Positions 9,130 to 16,592 of a DNA stretch of 64,000 nucleotides are shown piece after piece. The notes below the pieces were generated by a model. It saw only the letters and a program-made list of their open reading frames with translations, was not told where the DNA came from and did no database searches. The first letter of the stretch is position 1. The number at the start of each line of letters is the position of its first letter. Origin of the DNA: JAFARE01 sp963777285 (GTDB lineage Bacteria; Chloroflexota; Dormibacteria; Aeolococcales; Aeolococcaceae); the NCBI GenBank assembly GCA_963777285.1, contig CAVZPR010000001.1:124001-188000 (forward strand). Reading direction: 5' to 3'. The translations under genes were made by a program, and so were the position numbers.

Positions 9130-9504
9130 TTGGCGAAAGCGGTCAGGACCGCGGGGGTCCCACCCCGTCCGCCGCTGGCCCGCGCCGGCGCCAGCCGGCA
9201 GGGCCTGGTGGAGTACTTTCGCGGCGTCTGGGACGAGCTCAAGAAGGTGGTGTGGCCCGCCCGGGACGAGCTGCTGCGCATGACCGGCATCGTCATCGCG
9301 ACGGTCGTGATCTTCGGTGCGCTGATCGGAGGCGCGGACTACGTGCTCAGCCTCGGCGTGAAGCAGCTGTACACCAGCTCCGGCTCGACCACCACGACGA
9401 CAAGCAACACCACGATCAACCCCAACGCCACCGCGGCGCCCACCGCCGCTCCCACGGCGGCGCCGACCGCAGCGTCGACGGGTGGCGCAACCCCCCTGCC
9501 TTGA
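9130..9504 (+). CDS. secE: Preprotein translocase subunit SecE with an unusual C-terminal tail
   Basis: A 124-residue protein from TTG 9130, which is preceded by GGAGGG; an in-frame upstream ATG would overlap the tRNA. The conserved SecE amphipathic motif FRGVWDELKKVVWPARDE is followed by one membrane helix (MTGIVIATVVIFGALIGGADYVL). After the helix, where SecE normally ends, there are about 45 further residues: a Thr/Ser run, NTTINPN, and repeats of the PTAA type. The tail would face outside the cell. It lies between tRNA-Trp and nusG, as expected. Confidence 0.92.
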   Translation: MAKAVRTAGVPPRPPLARAGASRQGLVEYFRGVWDELKKVVWPARDELLRMTGIVIATVVIFGALIGGADYVLSLGVKQLYTSSGSTTTTTSNTTINPNATAAPTAAPTAAPTAASTGGATPLP

Positions 9505-9528
9505 TGTGAGAATGAAGAGAAGGAAGCC

Positions 9529-10080
9529 ATGAGCAACGTCGTCGCCGCCAAGGATGCCCGCTGGTACGTCGTGCACGCGTACTCGGGGCACGAGGAGAAG
9601 GTCAGGGCGAACCTGCTGAAGCGCGTCGAGTCGATGGACATGCACGACAAGATCTTCGACGTGCTCGTCCCCACCGAAGAGGTGATGGAGATCAAGGACG
9701 GGCAGCGCCGCAAGGTCAGCAAGCGGATCTTCCCGGGCTACATCCTGGTCAACATGGTGATGTCCGACAAGTCGTGGTACGTGGTGCGCAACACACCCGG
9801 GGTCACGTCGTTCGTCGGATCGGGCAACAAGCCGGTGCCGCTGCAGGACCATGAGATCCGCGGCATCCAGAAGCAGGTCAAGGCGGATGCTCCGGCGAAG
9901 GTCTCGGTGGAGTACGAGGTGGGCGAGAACGTGCGCGTCATCGATGGGCCGTTCACCGACTTCCACGGCAAGGTCACCGACATCAACGTGGAGAAGGGCA
10001 AGCTCAAGGTGCTGGTCAACATGTTCGGCCGTGAGACGCCGGTCGAGCTGGACCTGCTGCAGGTGGAGCGGCTCCGCTAG
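9529..10080 (+). CDS. nusG: Transcription termination/antitermination protein NusG
   Basis: A 183-residue protein with a complete NGN domain (WYVVHAYSGHEEKV at the start, KRIFPGYILVNM in the middle, NTPGVTSFVG) and a C-terminal KOW domain (GENVRVIDGPFTDFHGKV). It binds RNA polymerase and links it to Rho or to ribosomal protein S10. The ATG is preceded by AGAAGGAAG. It sits between secE and rplK in the normal order; the gap to rplK is two bases. Confidence 0.97.
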   Translation: MSNVVAAKDARWYVVHAYSGHEEKVRANLLKRVESMDMHDKIFDVLVPTEEVMEIKDGQRRKVSKRIFPGYILVNMVMSDKSWYVVRNTPGVTSFVGSGNKPVPLQDHEIRGIQKQVKADAPAKVSVEYEVGENVRVIDGPFTDFHGKVTDINVEKGKLKVLVNMFGRETPVELDLLQVERLR

Positions 10081-10082
10081 CC

Positions 10083-10508
10083 ATGTCCAAGAAGAAGGTC
10101 AAGACCGTCATCCGCCTGCAGATCCCCGCGGGCAAGGCGACGCCGGCGCCGCCGGTGGGCACCGCGCTGGGCCCACACGGCCTCAACATCATGGAGTTCT
10201 GCAAGGCGTACAACGAGCGCACCGCGGCGCAGTCGGGCAGCATCATCCCCGCGGAGATCACCGTCTTCGAGGACCGCAGCTTCACGTTCGTCACCAAGAC
10301 GCCGCCGGCCGGCGACCTGCTCAAGAAGGCCGCCGGGGTGGAGAAGGGGTCGTCGGTGCCGAACCGGGACAAGGTTGGCTCGGTGACGCGTCAGCAGGTT
10401 CGTGAGATCGCCGAGACCAAGATGGTCGACCTCAACGCACACGATGTCGAGCAAGCCATGCGAATCATCGAGGGCACCGCGCGCTCGATGGGATTGAACG
10501 TCAACTAG
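10083..10508 (+). CDS. rplK: 50S ribosomal protein L11
   Basis: A 141-residue protein with the full L11 layout: N-terminal IRLQIPAGKATPAPPVGTALG, the NIMEFCKAYN segment that contacts 23S rRNA near the thiostrepton site, and the C-terminal RNA-binding VRQIAETKMVDLNA-like end. Length is standard for the family. It follows nusG by two bases and precedes rplA by about 50 bases. Confidence 0.97.
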   Translation: MSKKKVKTVIRLQIPAGKATPAPPVGTALGPHGLNIMEFCKAYNERTAAQSGSIIPAEITVFEDRSFTFVTKTPPAGDLLKKAAGVEKGSSVPNRDKVGSVTRQQVREIAETKMVDLNAHDVEQAMRIIEGTARSMGLNVN

Positions 10509-10560
10509 CAGACTGCGTGGGAGGGCGTTTCAGGCGCCCGCCAGCACCACGGGAGACAAC

Positions 10561-11271
10561 ATGCCCAGAGCACACGGCAAGAAGTACCGCGAGGCCGCGG
10601 CGGCGATCGAGGACGGCAGGATGTACCCGCCGGTCGAAGCGATGACTCTGGTGCGGCAGACCGCGATGACCAAGTTCGACGCATCCATCGAGGCGCACGT
10701 CCGTCTCGGCGTCGATCCGCGCCACGCTGACCAGATGGTGCGGAGCAGCGTGGTGCTGCCCCACGGCACGGGAAAGACGCGGCGGATCGCCGCGTTCGCC
10801 ATCGGCGAGAAGGCACGCGAGGCGCTCGACGCCGGCGCCGACCTCGTCGGCGGCGAAGACCTGGTCAAGAAGGTGTCCGAGGGAAACATCGACTTCGATG
10901 TGGCGCTGGCGACGCCGGACCTGATGGGCATGGTTGGGCGTCTGGGCAAGATCCTCGGCCCACGGGGGCTGATGCCCAACCCCAAGGCCGGCACGGTCAC
11001 GTTCGACATCGGCAAGGCGGTTCGCGATGTTCAGGGCGGCCGCGTGGAGTTTCGCGTCGACCGCTTCGGCATCGTCCACGTCGCCATCGGCAAGGCGTCG
11101 TTCGACGACGACAAGCTGCGCGACAACTTCGCAGCGCTGATGGACGCCATCGTGCGCGCCAAGCCGCAGGCCGCGAAGGGAACCTACGTGAAGACCGTCA
11201 CCGTCGCCGCGACCATGGGTCCGGGGGTCCCGGTCGACCCGGTGCAGGCGGCTCGCCTGAGCGTCGCCTGA
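10561..11271 (+). CDS. rplA: 50S ribosomal protein L1
   Basis: A 236-residue L1 stalk protein. The conserved LGKILGPRGLMPNPKAGTVT segment and the VKKVSEGNIDFDVALATPDLM stretch are intact. L1 also acts as a translational repressor of its own operon in many bacteria. The ATG at 10561 follows GGGAG. In most genomes rplJ-rplL would follow; here a receiver-ATPase gene starts two bases after the stop and rplJL lies 45 kb away on the other strand. Confidence 0.97.
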   Translation: MPRAHGKKYREAAAAIEDGRMYPPVEAMTLVRQTAMTKFDASIEAHVRLGVDPRHADQMVRSSVVLPHGTGKTRRIAAFAIGEKAREALDAGADLVGGEDLVKKVSEGNIDFDVALATPDLMGMVGRLGKILGPRGLMPNPKAGTVTFDIGKAVRDVQGGRVEFRVDRFGIVHVAIGKASFDDDKLRDNFAALMDAIVRAKPQAAKGTYVKTVTVAATMGPGVPVDPVQAARLSVA

Positions 11272-11273
11272 CC

Positions 11274-12482
11274 GTGATCCGCATCCTCATCGTCGACGAC
11301 ATCGCCAGCACCCGCGAGAACCTGCAGAAGCTGCTCAGCTTCGAAGAGGACGTGGAGATCGCCGGCACCGCCGGCGATGGCAAGCAGGGCCTCGAGGAAG
11401 CACATCGCCTGCATCCAGACATCGTCCTCACCGACGTGAACATGCCGATCATGGATGGCATCCAGTTCACCGAGCGCCTCGCGGCGGAGCTGCCCGCGTC
11501 GCCGGTGATCATCATGTCGGTGCAGGGCGAGCGCGACTATCTGCGCCGCGCCATGCAGGCGGGCGCGCGCGAGTACCTGATCAAGCCATTCAGCCACGAC
11601 GAGCTGGTGGCGGCGATCCGGCGCGTGTACGCGCTGGAGCAGAAGAAGGGGGCGCTCGCGCCGCGCACCCCGGAGCCGGAGACGAAGGCCGCAGCCGCGG
11701 GCAACGTCATCGCGCTCTTCTCGGGCAAGGGCGGTGTGGGCAAGACGCTGCTGGCGACGAACCTGGCCGTGGCACTGGCGAACGAGACGAAGTCGCGCGT
11801 CGCGCTGGTGGACCTCGACCTGCAGTTCGGGGACGTGGGCGTGATGCTGAACCTCAACCACAGCCGCAGCATCACCGACGTCGTCGAGGCCGGCGAAGGG
11901 CTCGAGCCGGAGATGTTCAACGAGATCCTGGGGCAGGGGCCCTCGGGAATTCGCGTGCTGCTGTCGCCCATCAGCCCGGAGCTCGCTGACCTCATCACCG
12001 CGGAGCACGTCCGCGTGGTGATGGCGGAGCTGCGCAAGACCTTCGACTACATCGTCGTGGACACGTCGGCGCACCTCGCGGAGTTCAACCTCGAGGTGAT
12101 CGAGATGGCGCAGCGCATCCTGGTGATCACGGCGCTCACCATCCCCGCGATCAAGGACGCGAAGCTGGGGCTGAAGGTGCTGGAGTCGCTGAACATCGAC
12201 CCCACGTCGATCCTGCTCATCGTCAATCAGTCGGACGGCCACTCCGACTTCAACCGCGAGTCGATCGAGCAGAACCTGCGCCATTCCGTGTCCGCGCAGC
12301 TGCCCTACGAGCCCAAGGTGGTGGGAGAGTCGGTGACGCGCGGCGCGCCCTTCATGGAGTCGCACCCGGATTCGGATCTGGGACGCGCGGTGCGCAGCAT
12401 CGTCACGCTGGTCGCCCCCGAACAAGCGGCTGCTGCCACAGACGGCGACAAGAAGCGCCGTCGCGGACTCTTCGGCCGCTGA
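11274..12482 (+). CDS. cpaE: Receiver domain fused to CpaE/TadZ-like ParA-family ATPase
   Basis: A 402-residue protein. Residues 1-120 form a receiver domain (acidic pair D8/D9, phosphoacceptor D54 in LTDVNMP, conserved Ser in IIMSVQG and Lys in IKPFS). From ~140 a ParA/MinD-type ATPase begins, with deviant Walker A SGKGGVGKT (~152-160) and the VDLDLQFGDVG motif. CpaE/TadZ proteins position Tad/Flp pilus machinery at the pole. The GTG start lies two bases after the rplA stop, so it is probably co-transcribed with the ribosomal operon. A repeat and a bidirectional terminator follow. Pilus role is supported by the pilin and tad genes next door; coupling to ribosomal expression is inference. Confidence 0.88.
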   Translation: MIRILIVDDIASTRENLQKLLSFEEDVEIAGTAGDGKQGLEEAHRLHPDIVLTDVNMPIMDGIQFTERLAAELPASPVIIMSVQGERDYLRRAMQAGAREYLIKPFSHDELVAAIRRVYALEQKKGALAPRTPEPETKAAAAGNVIALFSGKGGVGKTLLATNLAVALANETKSRVALVDLDLQFGDVGVMLNLNHSRSITDVVEAGEGLEPEMFNEILGQGPSGIRVLLSPISPELADLITAEHVRVVMAELRKTFDYIVVDTSAHLAEFNLEVIEMAQRILVITALTIPAIKDAKLGLKVLESLNIDPTSILLIVNQSDGHSDFNRESIEQNLRHSVSAQLPYEPKVVGESVTRGAPFMESHPDSDLGRAVRSIVTLVAPEQAAAATDGDKKRRRGLFGR

Positions 12483-12495
12483 CGCAGCCCGCGTA

Positions 12496-12665
12496 GCGCA
12501 GCCGTGCGAGGCGCCCCGAAGAGGGGCGTCACGGAGGCGAGCCGGAACGTCGTCGGAGCGCGCCGCGAGCCGAGTGCCGAGCCGCGAGGCCCCTGCGTGG
12601 GCCTCGACGGCGTACCCGATTCGGGGCGACTCGCATGGCTCACTCCACGCACCGGTCGCGTTAAC
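12496..12665 (+). repeat. Family II dispersed structured repeat, copy B
   Basis: An intergenic element related to the one at 61806-61964 on the opposite strand. The best block (12532-12574) matches 33 of 43 aligned columns, including CGGAGGCGAGCC at its start. Nine bases after the block both copies have a hairpin, here CGAGGCCC/GGGCCTCG. Compared with the other copy the stem differs by three compensating base pairs. Both continue with TCGAC, then 36 bases, then CCACGC, then GTCGC. A further hairpin CGCCCC/GGGGCG lies near the left end (12511-12530). It follows the cpaE gene and precedes the shared terminator. Confidence 0.6.
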
Positions 12666-12668
12666 GAA

Positions 12669-12696
12669 AAAGAGCCGCCCCGACGGGCGGCTCTTT
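12669..12696. terminator. Bidirectional intrinsic terminator between cpaE and flp pilin
   Basis: A perfect 12-bp stem (AAAGAGCCGCCC with GGGCGGCTCTTT) around CGAC. A-rich sequence flanks it on the left and T-rich on the right, so it can stop transcription from both strands. It ends the rplKA-cpaE transcript and the convergent pilin transcript. Confidence 0.9.
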
Positions 12697-12712
12697 CTCT
12701 GCTTGGTATGTG

Positions 12713-12907
12713 TCAGGAGCCCAGCGAAGAGCTGATGTTGGAGAACACGTTGCTCACCTGACGGCCCACGACGGTCAAAATGACGATGACAACGATCGCG
12801 ATCAGCACGAGGATGAGCGCATACTCAACCATGCCCTGACCTTCCTCATCCTCGTCGCGCTTGATGGCCATGGCCTCGCGAAGACGAAGGTAGAGATTGC
12901 TCAGCAT
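12713..12907 (-). CDS. flp: Flp/Fap-type pilin subunit
   Basis: A 64-residue prepilin. A charged leader (residues 1-23) ends in DEEG, followed by QGMVEYALILVLIAIVVIVILTVVG: the Glu-Tyr pair at mature positions +5/+6 and the long hydrophobic helix are the hallmarks of Flp pilins cleaved by a TadV/prepilin peptidase after the glycine. A short polar tail (FSNISSSLGS) follows. A strong ribosome site (GGAGGTG) precedes ATG 12907, suggesting high expression. It is transcribed alone toward the shared terminator. No prepilin peptidase gene is visible in the window. Confidence 0.93.
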   Translation of the reverse strand: MLSNLYLRLREAMAIKRDEDEEGQGMVEYALILVLIAIVVIVILTVVGRQVSNVFSNISSSLGS

Positions 12908-13142
12908 TCCGGATTCACCTCCTTCGGTGCAGATTCTCTCAGACGCAGGGGGCTGCGCACTGACTTATGTGCCGACTATGAGGCCGGGAAGTAGCGGCGG
13001 AATGGCCTGGCTGCGAAGGAACTCGTAACAAACGGTGAGACAGGCGGCCGGCACGCTGCGAGAAACCGCGACCTCGTCGTGAGGTGATGACAACCGAGCC
13101 ACGGCGTGGTTGTGTCGCGGAGGGCTGGCCTAGACTGCGGCC

Positions 13143-13877
13143 ATGGAAGTGCCGGCATCGCGTGGCGCGGTGCGCCGGGTGCCCGTCCGTTCGGGCATGG
13201 CTTCCCGGCTCGACGACATTCGGTTCCTCACCTTCGGCCGGGCGGTGCCCGCCGTCCTCTTCGGCCTGCTCGGTTTTCGCGTCCTGCAGAACCTCATCGC
13301 GCAGGTGCAGGCGCTGCCGCGGCCGCTCCGTCCACTCGACGTTGCCGCCGGCCCGGTGCCCACCGCGCTGTACTTCCTGTTCTGCTCGCTGCCGGTCGCC
13401 ATCTACCTGGCGCGTCCGCGGCCGATCAGCCGCGACGGGCGCATCATCCCCAGGATCGCGGGCTTGACCGGCACGGTCATGCTGCTCGTCGCCGGCGCGT
13501 TTCCCAACCCGGTGCTTTTCACGCTTCCGAGTGGCGTGCGCAGCGCCTCCACGCCGCTGACCATCGTGGGCTTCACGCTGGCGGTGTGGGGACTCCTGTA
13601 CCTGCGACGCAGCCTCAGCCTGATCCCCGAGGCGCGCCGCATGGTGACAGGCGGGCCATACCGGGTGATCCGTCATCCGTTGTACGCCGCTGAGATCCTG
13701 GTGGCCTTCGCTATCACCCTCTCCCGGCCGGCCTTGTGGCCGGCGGCCGCGCTTCTGCCGTTCATCGCGGTGCAGCTGCTGCGCGCTCGCTTCGAGGAGC
13801 GCCTGCTCACCCGGACCTTCCCCGGCTACGCCGCGTATGCGTCGCGCACGTGGCGCCTGATCCCGTTCGTGTGGTGA
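13143..13877 (+). CDS. Isoprenylcysteine/phospholipid methyltransferase-family membrane protein
   Basis: A 244-residue polytopic protein with about six hydrophobic segments. The C-terminal part carries the family signature GGPYRVIRHPLYAAEIL followed by RARFEERLLTRTFPGYAAYASRTWRLIPFVW, matching the SAM-binding region of the ICMT/PEMT superfamily. Bacterial members methylate lipids or small hydrophobic acceptors; the substrate here is unknown. Start ATG 13143 sits directly after a short region divergent to the pilin gene. Its stop overlaps the ATG of the next gene by one base, so the two are co-translated. Confidence 0.8.
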   Translation: MEVPASRGAVRRVPVRSGMASRLDDIRFLTFGRAVPAVLFGLLGFRVLQNLIAQVQALPRPLRPLDVAAGPVPTALYFLFCSLPVAIYLARPRPISRDGRIIPRIAGLTGTVMLLVAGAFPNPVLFTLPSGVRSASTPLTIVGFTLAVWGLLYLRRSLSLIPEARRMVTGGPYRVIRHPLYAAEILVAFAITLSRPALWPAAALLPFIAVQLLRARFEERLLTRTFPGYAAYASRTWRLIPFVW

Positions 13878-14644
13878 TGGGACTCTTCAAGCGCAAGGCG
13901 GCGCCGGAGCCTGCCGAACCCACCGCGGAGGAGCTCGCGGCCGCGCTTGCGCAGAAGCCTGGAACCGAGGCGTGCGCCGAGATCGGCTGCACGTCGATGC
14001 TCGGCCTGCCCTGCGAGTACGTCGACCGGCGTGACAGACAGTGCCGCACCGCGTGGTGCCCTGACCACCGTGCCGTCGTGGACCTGCACGTGTACTGCCG
14101 CCGCCACGCCGGCATCGTCGGCGCGCTGCCTGCGGGCGACACGAGTGTGACCATGCCCATGCCCGACCTCGAGAACCGCGCGCCGTCGCTGGTCGCGTGG
14201 GTCGCGCGTCAGGTCGATTCGGACGTCTGGCAGATGATGCTGCACGAGCTGGAGGCCGCAGGGGGCGGACAGTTGATCGCCGACCCGGTCACGCTCGTCT
14301 TCGTGGGCGTGGATCGCCAGCGCGCGTGGGAGCGCGCCTGGAAGCTCGCCACGCACGAAGGCGAGAAGCGACGCGTGAGCCTGGTGGTCGAGGAGGCGAA
14401 TGACAACGAGGTCGCCGTCCGCGTCGGCGCCAACATCGTGATGCGGCTGCTGCCGCCGTGGATCGGTCACCGCATGCGCCACGAACGGGTGAGCGCCGAG
14501 CAGGACGAGATGGAGCGCGAGGCGTTCAACCGCGCCGTGCTCCAGGCGGTGGAGCAGGGCTTGGCGCACGAGCGCGCGCTCGCGCAGCGCCTCTCACGCT
14601 CTCAGGGCACTCCGCGCCTCGAGCTCAACGCCCCGGAGGCCTGA
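13877..14644 (+). CDS. Cysteine-rich protein of unknown function
   Basis: A 255-residue cytoplasmic protein with no clear family. Residues ~30-80 hold a Cys/His cluster (EACAEIGC, LPCEY, RQCRTAWCPDH, YCRRHAG) that looks like a zinc-binding module of the B-box or treble-clef kind. The rest is mixed alpha/beta, with DVWQMMLHELEAAGGG and a C-terminal charged helix rich in Glu and Arg. It starts one base inside the methyltransferase stop codon and is followed after six bases by a receiver-domain gene, so all three are likely one operon. A role as a protein-interaction partner of that receiver is possible but not shown. Confidence 0.7.
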   Translation: MGLFKRKAAPEPAEPTAEELAAALAQKPGTEACAEIGCTSMLGLPCEYVDRRDRQCRTAWCPDHRAVVDLHVYCRRHAGIVGALPAGDTSVTMPMPDLENRAPSLVAWVARQVDSDVWQMMLHELEAAGGGQLIADPVTLVFVGVDRQRAWERAWKLATHEGEKRRVSLVVEEANDNEVAVRVGANIVMRLLPPWIGHRMRHERVSAEQDEMEREAFNRAVLQAVEQGLAHERALAQRLSRSQGTPRLELNAPEA

Positions 14645-14650
14645 GCCGCC

Positions 14651-15034
14651 GTGACCAAGTCGCGTGTGCTGGTGGTCGACGACGACCCGCGGCTGCTGCA
14701 GATCGTGGCCATGTACCTCTCCATCGAGGGATACGACGTGGCCACCGCGCGCAACGGCGAAGAGGGATTGAGCGAGATCACGTCGAAGCGTCCCGACCTG
14801 GTGATCCTCGACGTGATGATGCCCGGCATGGACGGGCTGGAGGCGTGCCGCAGGATCCGTGGCAACCCGGTGACCTCAGACCTTCCCGTGCTCATGTTCA
14901 GCGCGCTGTCCGGCGATGCCGACGTCGAACGTGCGCGCGTCGCCGGCGCCAACAACCTGATCACCAAGCCCTTCAACCTGGTTGGGCTGGGCACCGTGGT
15001 GAAGTCGTTCTTCCCCCAGAACGGCAGCGAGTAA
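14651..15034 (+). CDS. Single-domain response regulator
   Basis: A 127-residue CheY-like receiver without an output domain. The acidic pocket VVDDD (residues ~8-12), the phosphoacceptor Asp in VILDVMMPGMDG, a Ser in MFSALSG and Lys in ITKPF are all present, so it should be phosphorylatable. GTG 14651 is the start. It is the last gene of a three-gene operon and converges on the cvpA-tad operon. With no kinase beside it, the partner is unknown; pilus control is a guess from location. Confidence 0.85.
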   Translation: MTKSRVLVVDDDPRLLQIVAMYLSIEGYDVATARNGEEGLSEITSKRPDLVILDVMMPGMDGLEACRRIRGNPVTSDLPVLMFSALSGDADVERARVAGANNLITKPFNLVGLGTVVKSFFPQNGSE

Positions 15035-15050
15035 AACGCCGTTTCGGCGT
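15033..15050 (-). terminator. Intrinsic terminator of the tad-cvpA operon
   Basis: ACGCCG and CGGCGT form a perfect 6-bp stem with a 3-base loop (15036-15050). On the minus strand it is followed by TTTT. It lies four bases beyond the cvpA stop codon. Confidence 0.7.
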
Positions 15051-15053
15051 GAC

Positions 15054-15641
15054 CTACAGTGGCGGCAGGTTGATGTGCGTGCCCTGCGCCAGGTGCGAGG
15101 CGAAGTTGCCCGGCAACACCGGCGCGAACACCGCGTGCACCTGCGGGCTCACCCGCACCGCCTGTCCGGCGATGGTCGCTGACTGGATGGCGTCAGCCGG
15201 CGCCGCACGGTCGCGTGTCGCACCTGGCGACGACGCGGGCGTGGCCGCCACCGCGTAGGCCACGAGGAACAGCACCAACGCTTCCGCGAGGCCGACCACG
15301 ACGCCCACCAGCGTGCCGGCGATGCGGTCGAACAGCACCACGGCCACCCGCTGGATCTTGTCGTTGAAGAGCGCACCGAGGATCTCGAAAGCCACCACGA
15401 CGATGAGCAGAACCACGATGAACGCCCATGCATTGGCGTCGACGCTGCCGGGATGCACAGCCGCCGCGACGGCGTTGCCGACGTTGGTCGCGGCCAGGCA
15501 TCCCAGGTAGAGGCCGGCGAATCCGACGACCCGGCGCAGGAGACCGAAGCGCCAGCCGAGGTATGCGTTGAGCCCGACCAGCGCGATGAGGATCGCGTCA
15601 GCGGCGAACTGCGCCGGCGTCGTGTCCAGGGAGGCGACCAT
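15054..15641 (-). CDS. cvpA: CvpA-family membrane protein
   Basis: A 195-residue protein with four hydrophobic helices in the first ~140 residues. It includes the family's glycine-rich first loop (LVGLNAYLGWRFGLLRRVVGFAGLYLG) and the DRIAGTLVGVVVGLAEALVL helix typical of CvpA/colicin V production proteins. The C-terminal ~55 residues are polar and extracytoplasmic. The family's function is poorly defined, with links to envelope integrity. It starts five bases after the tadC stop and ends the operon at a terminator. Confidence 0.85.
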   Translation of the reverse strand: MVASLDTTPAQFAADAILIALVGLNAYLGWRFGLLRRVVGFAGLYLGCLAATNVGNAVAAAVHPGSVDANAWAFIVVLLIVVVAFEILGALFNDKIQRVAVVLFDRIAGTLVGVVVGLAEALVLFLVAYAVAATPASSPGATRDRAAPADAIQSATIAGQAVRVSPQVHAVFAPVLPGNFASHLAQGTHINLPPL

Positions 15642-15646
15642 CGAGC

Positions 15647-16591
15647 TCAGTGGCCACTGCCGAACTCGTGCGCGACCTCGATGATCGCGGGTCCCAGCAG
15701 CACGATGAAGAGCGTGGGGAAGATGCAGCCCACCATGGGGAAGAGCATCTTCAGCGGCGCCTTCTGGCCCTGCTCCTCGGCACGCTGACGGCGGCGCCGG
15801 CGGATCTCCTCCGACTGGATGCGCAGCACGTTGGCGACGCCGACGCCCAGCTGCTCCGACTGGATGATCGCCTGCACGAAGTTGCTCAGCTCCTCGACCT
15901 TGCAGCGCTTGGCCAGGTCGTCGAGCGCTTCCAGGCGCGGCCGTCCCAGGCGGACCTCGTTGAGCAGCTGCGTGAGCTCTTGCGACAGTGCGTTCTTGTA
16001 TTTGTCGGCGACGCGCGCCAGCGCTGCGTCGAAGCTGAGGCCGGCCTCGACGCTTATGGTGAGCAGGTCGAGCGCGCTCGGCATCGCCACGAGAATTGCC
16101 TTCTGGCGCTTCTTGATGCGGCGCGACAGCATGAGCTGCGGCATGAGGAAGCCGAGCACGCCGCCCGCCACCGGGCCGAGCAGCAGGTTGGGCATGGTGA
16201 ACTGCATCAGCACCGCGAGCGCGAGGCCGAGGCAGGTGAACAGCAGGAGCGACAGAAGCCGCAGCGCGGTGAAGCCGCTCGCGGTGAGGCCCCAGGGGCG
16301 CCCGGCGAGGTTGAGCTTCTCCTGCAGGATCTGCGTGCTGCCCGCCTGGGCGCGCCGGGTGAGGAAGTTGCCCACGGCGTCGAGGGAGGGGCGCACCACG
16401 CGCTCGAAGAGCGGGAGCGACATCTCCACCTCGGCGAGCGTCGTTGGCATGCGCCCGGTTTCGGTGAAGTGCGCCAGGCGCGCTTCGAGCAGGTCGCCCG
16501 GCTTGGGCGCGATGCTCACGGTGAGCCCGTACATGATCAGCAGCACGCCACCCGCGGCGACGATCGCGATGACAAGCGCAAGCGGCGTCAT
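15647..16591 (-). CDS. tadC: Tad pilus assembly membrane protein TadC
   Basis: A 314-residue T2SSF-type inner-membrane platform protein. A hydrophobic helix opens the protein. The cytoplasmic T2SSF fold follows, with ALDLLTISVEAGLSFDAALARVADKY and the EVRLGRPRLEALDDLAKRC segment, and the end is PMVGCIFPTLFIVLLGPAII. With TadB it anchors the TadA ATPase that drives Flp pilus assembly. It follows tadB with a one-base gap and precedes cvpA by five bases. Confidence 0.92.
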   Translation of the reverse strand: MTPLALVIAIVAAGGVLLIMYGLTVSIAPKPGDLLEARLAHFTETGRMPTTLAEVEMSLPLFERVVRPSLDAVGNFLTRRAQAGSTQILQEKLNLAGRPWGLTASGFTALRLLSLLLFTCLGLALAVLMQFTMPNLLLGPVAGGVLGFLMPQLMLSRRIKKRQKAILVAMPSALDLLTISVEAGLSFDAALARVADKYKNALSQELTQLLNEVRLGRPRLEALDDLAKRCKVEELSNFVQAIIQSEQLGVGVANVLRIQSEEIRRRRRQRAEEQGQKAPLKMLFPMVGCIFPTLFIVLLGPAIIEVAHEFGSGH

Positions 16592-16592
16592 G

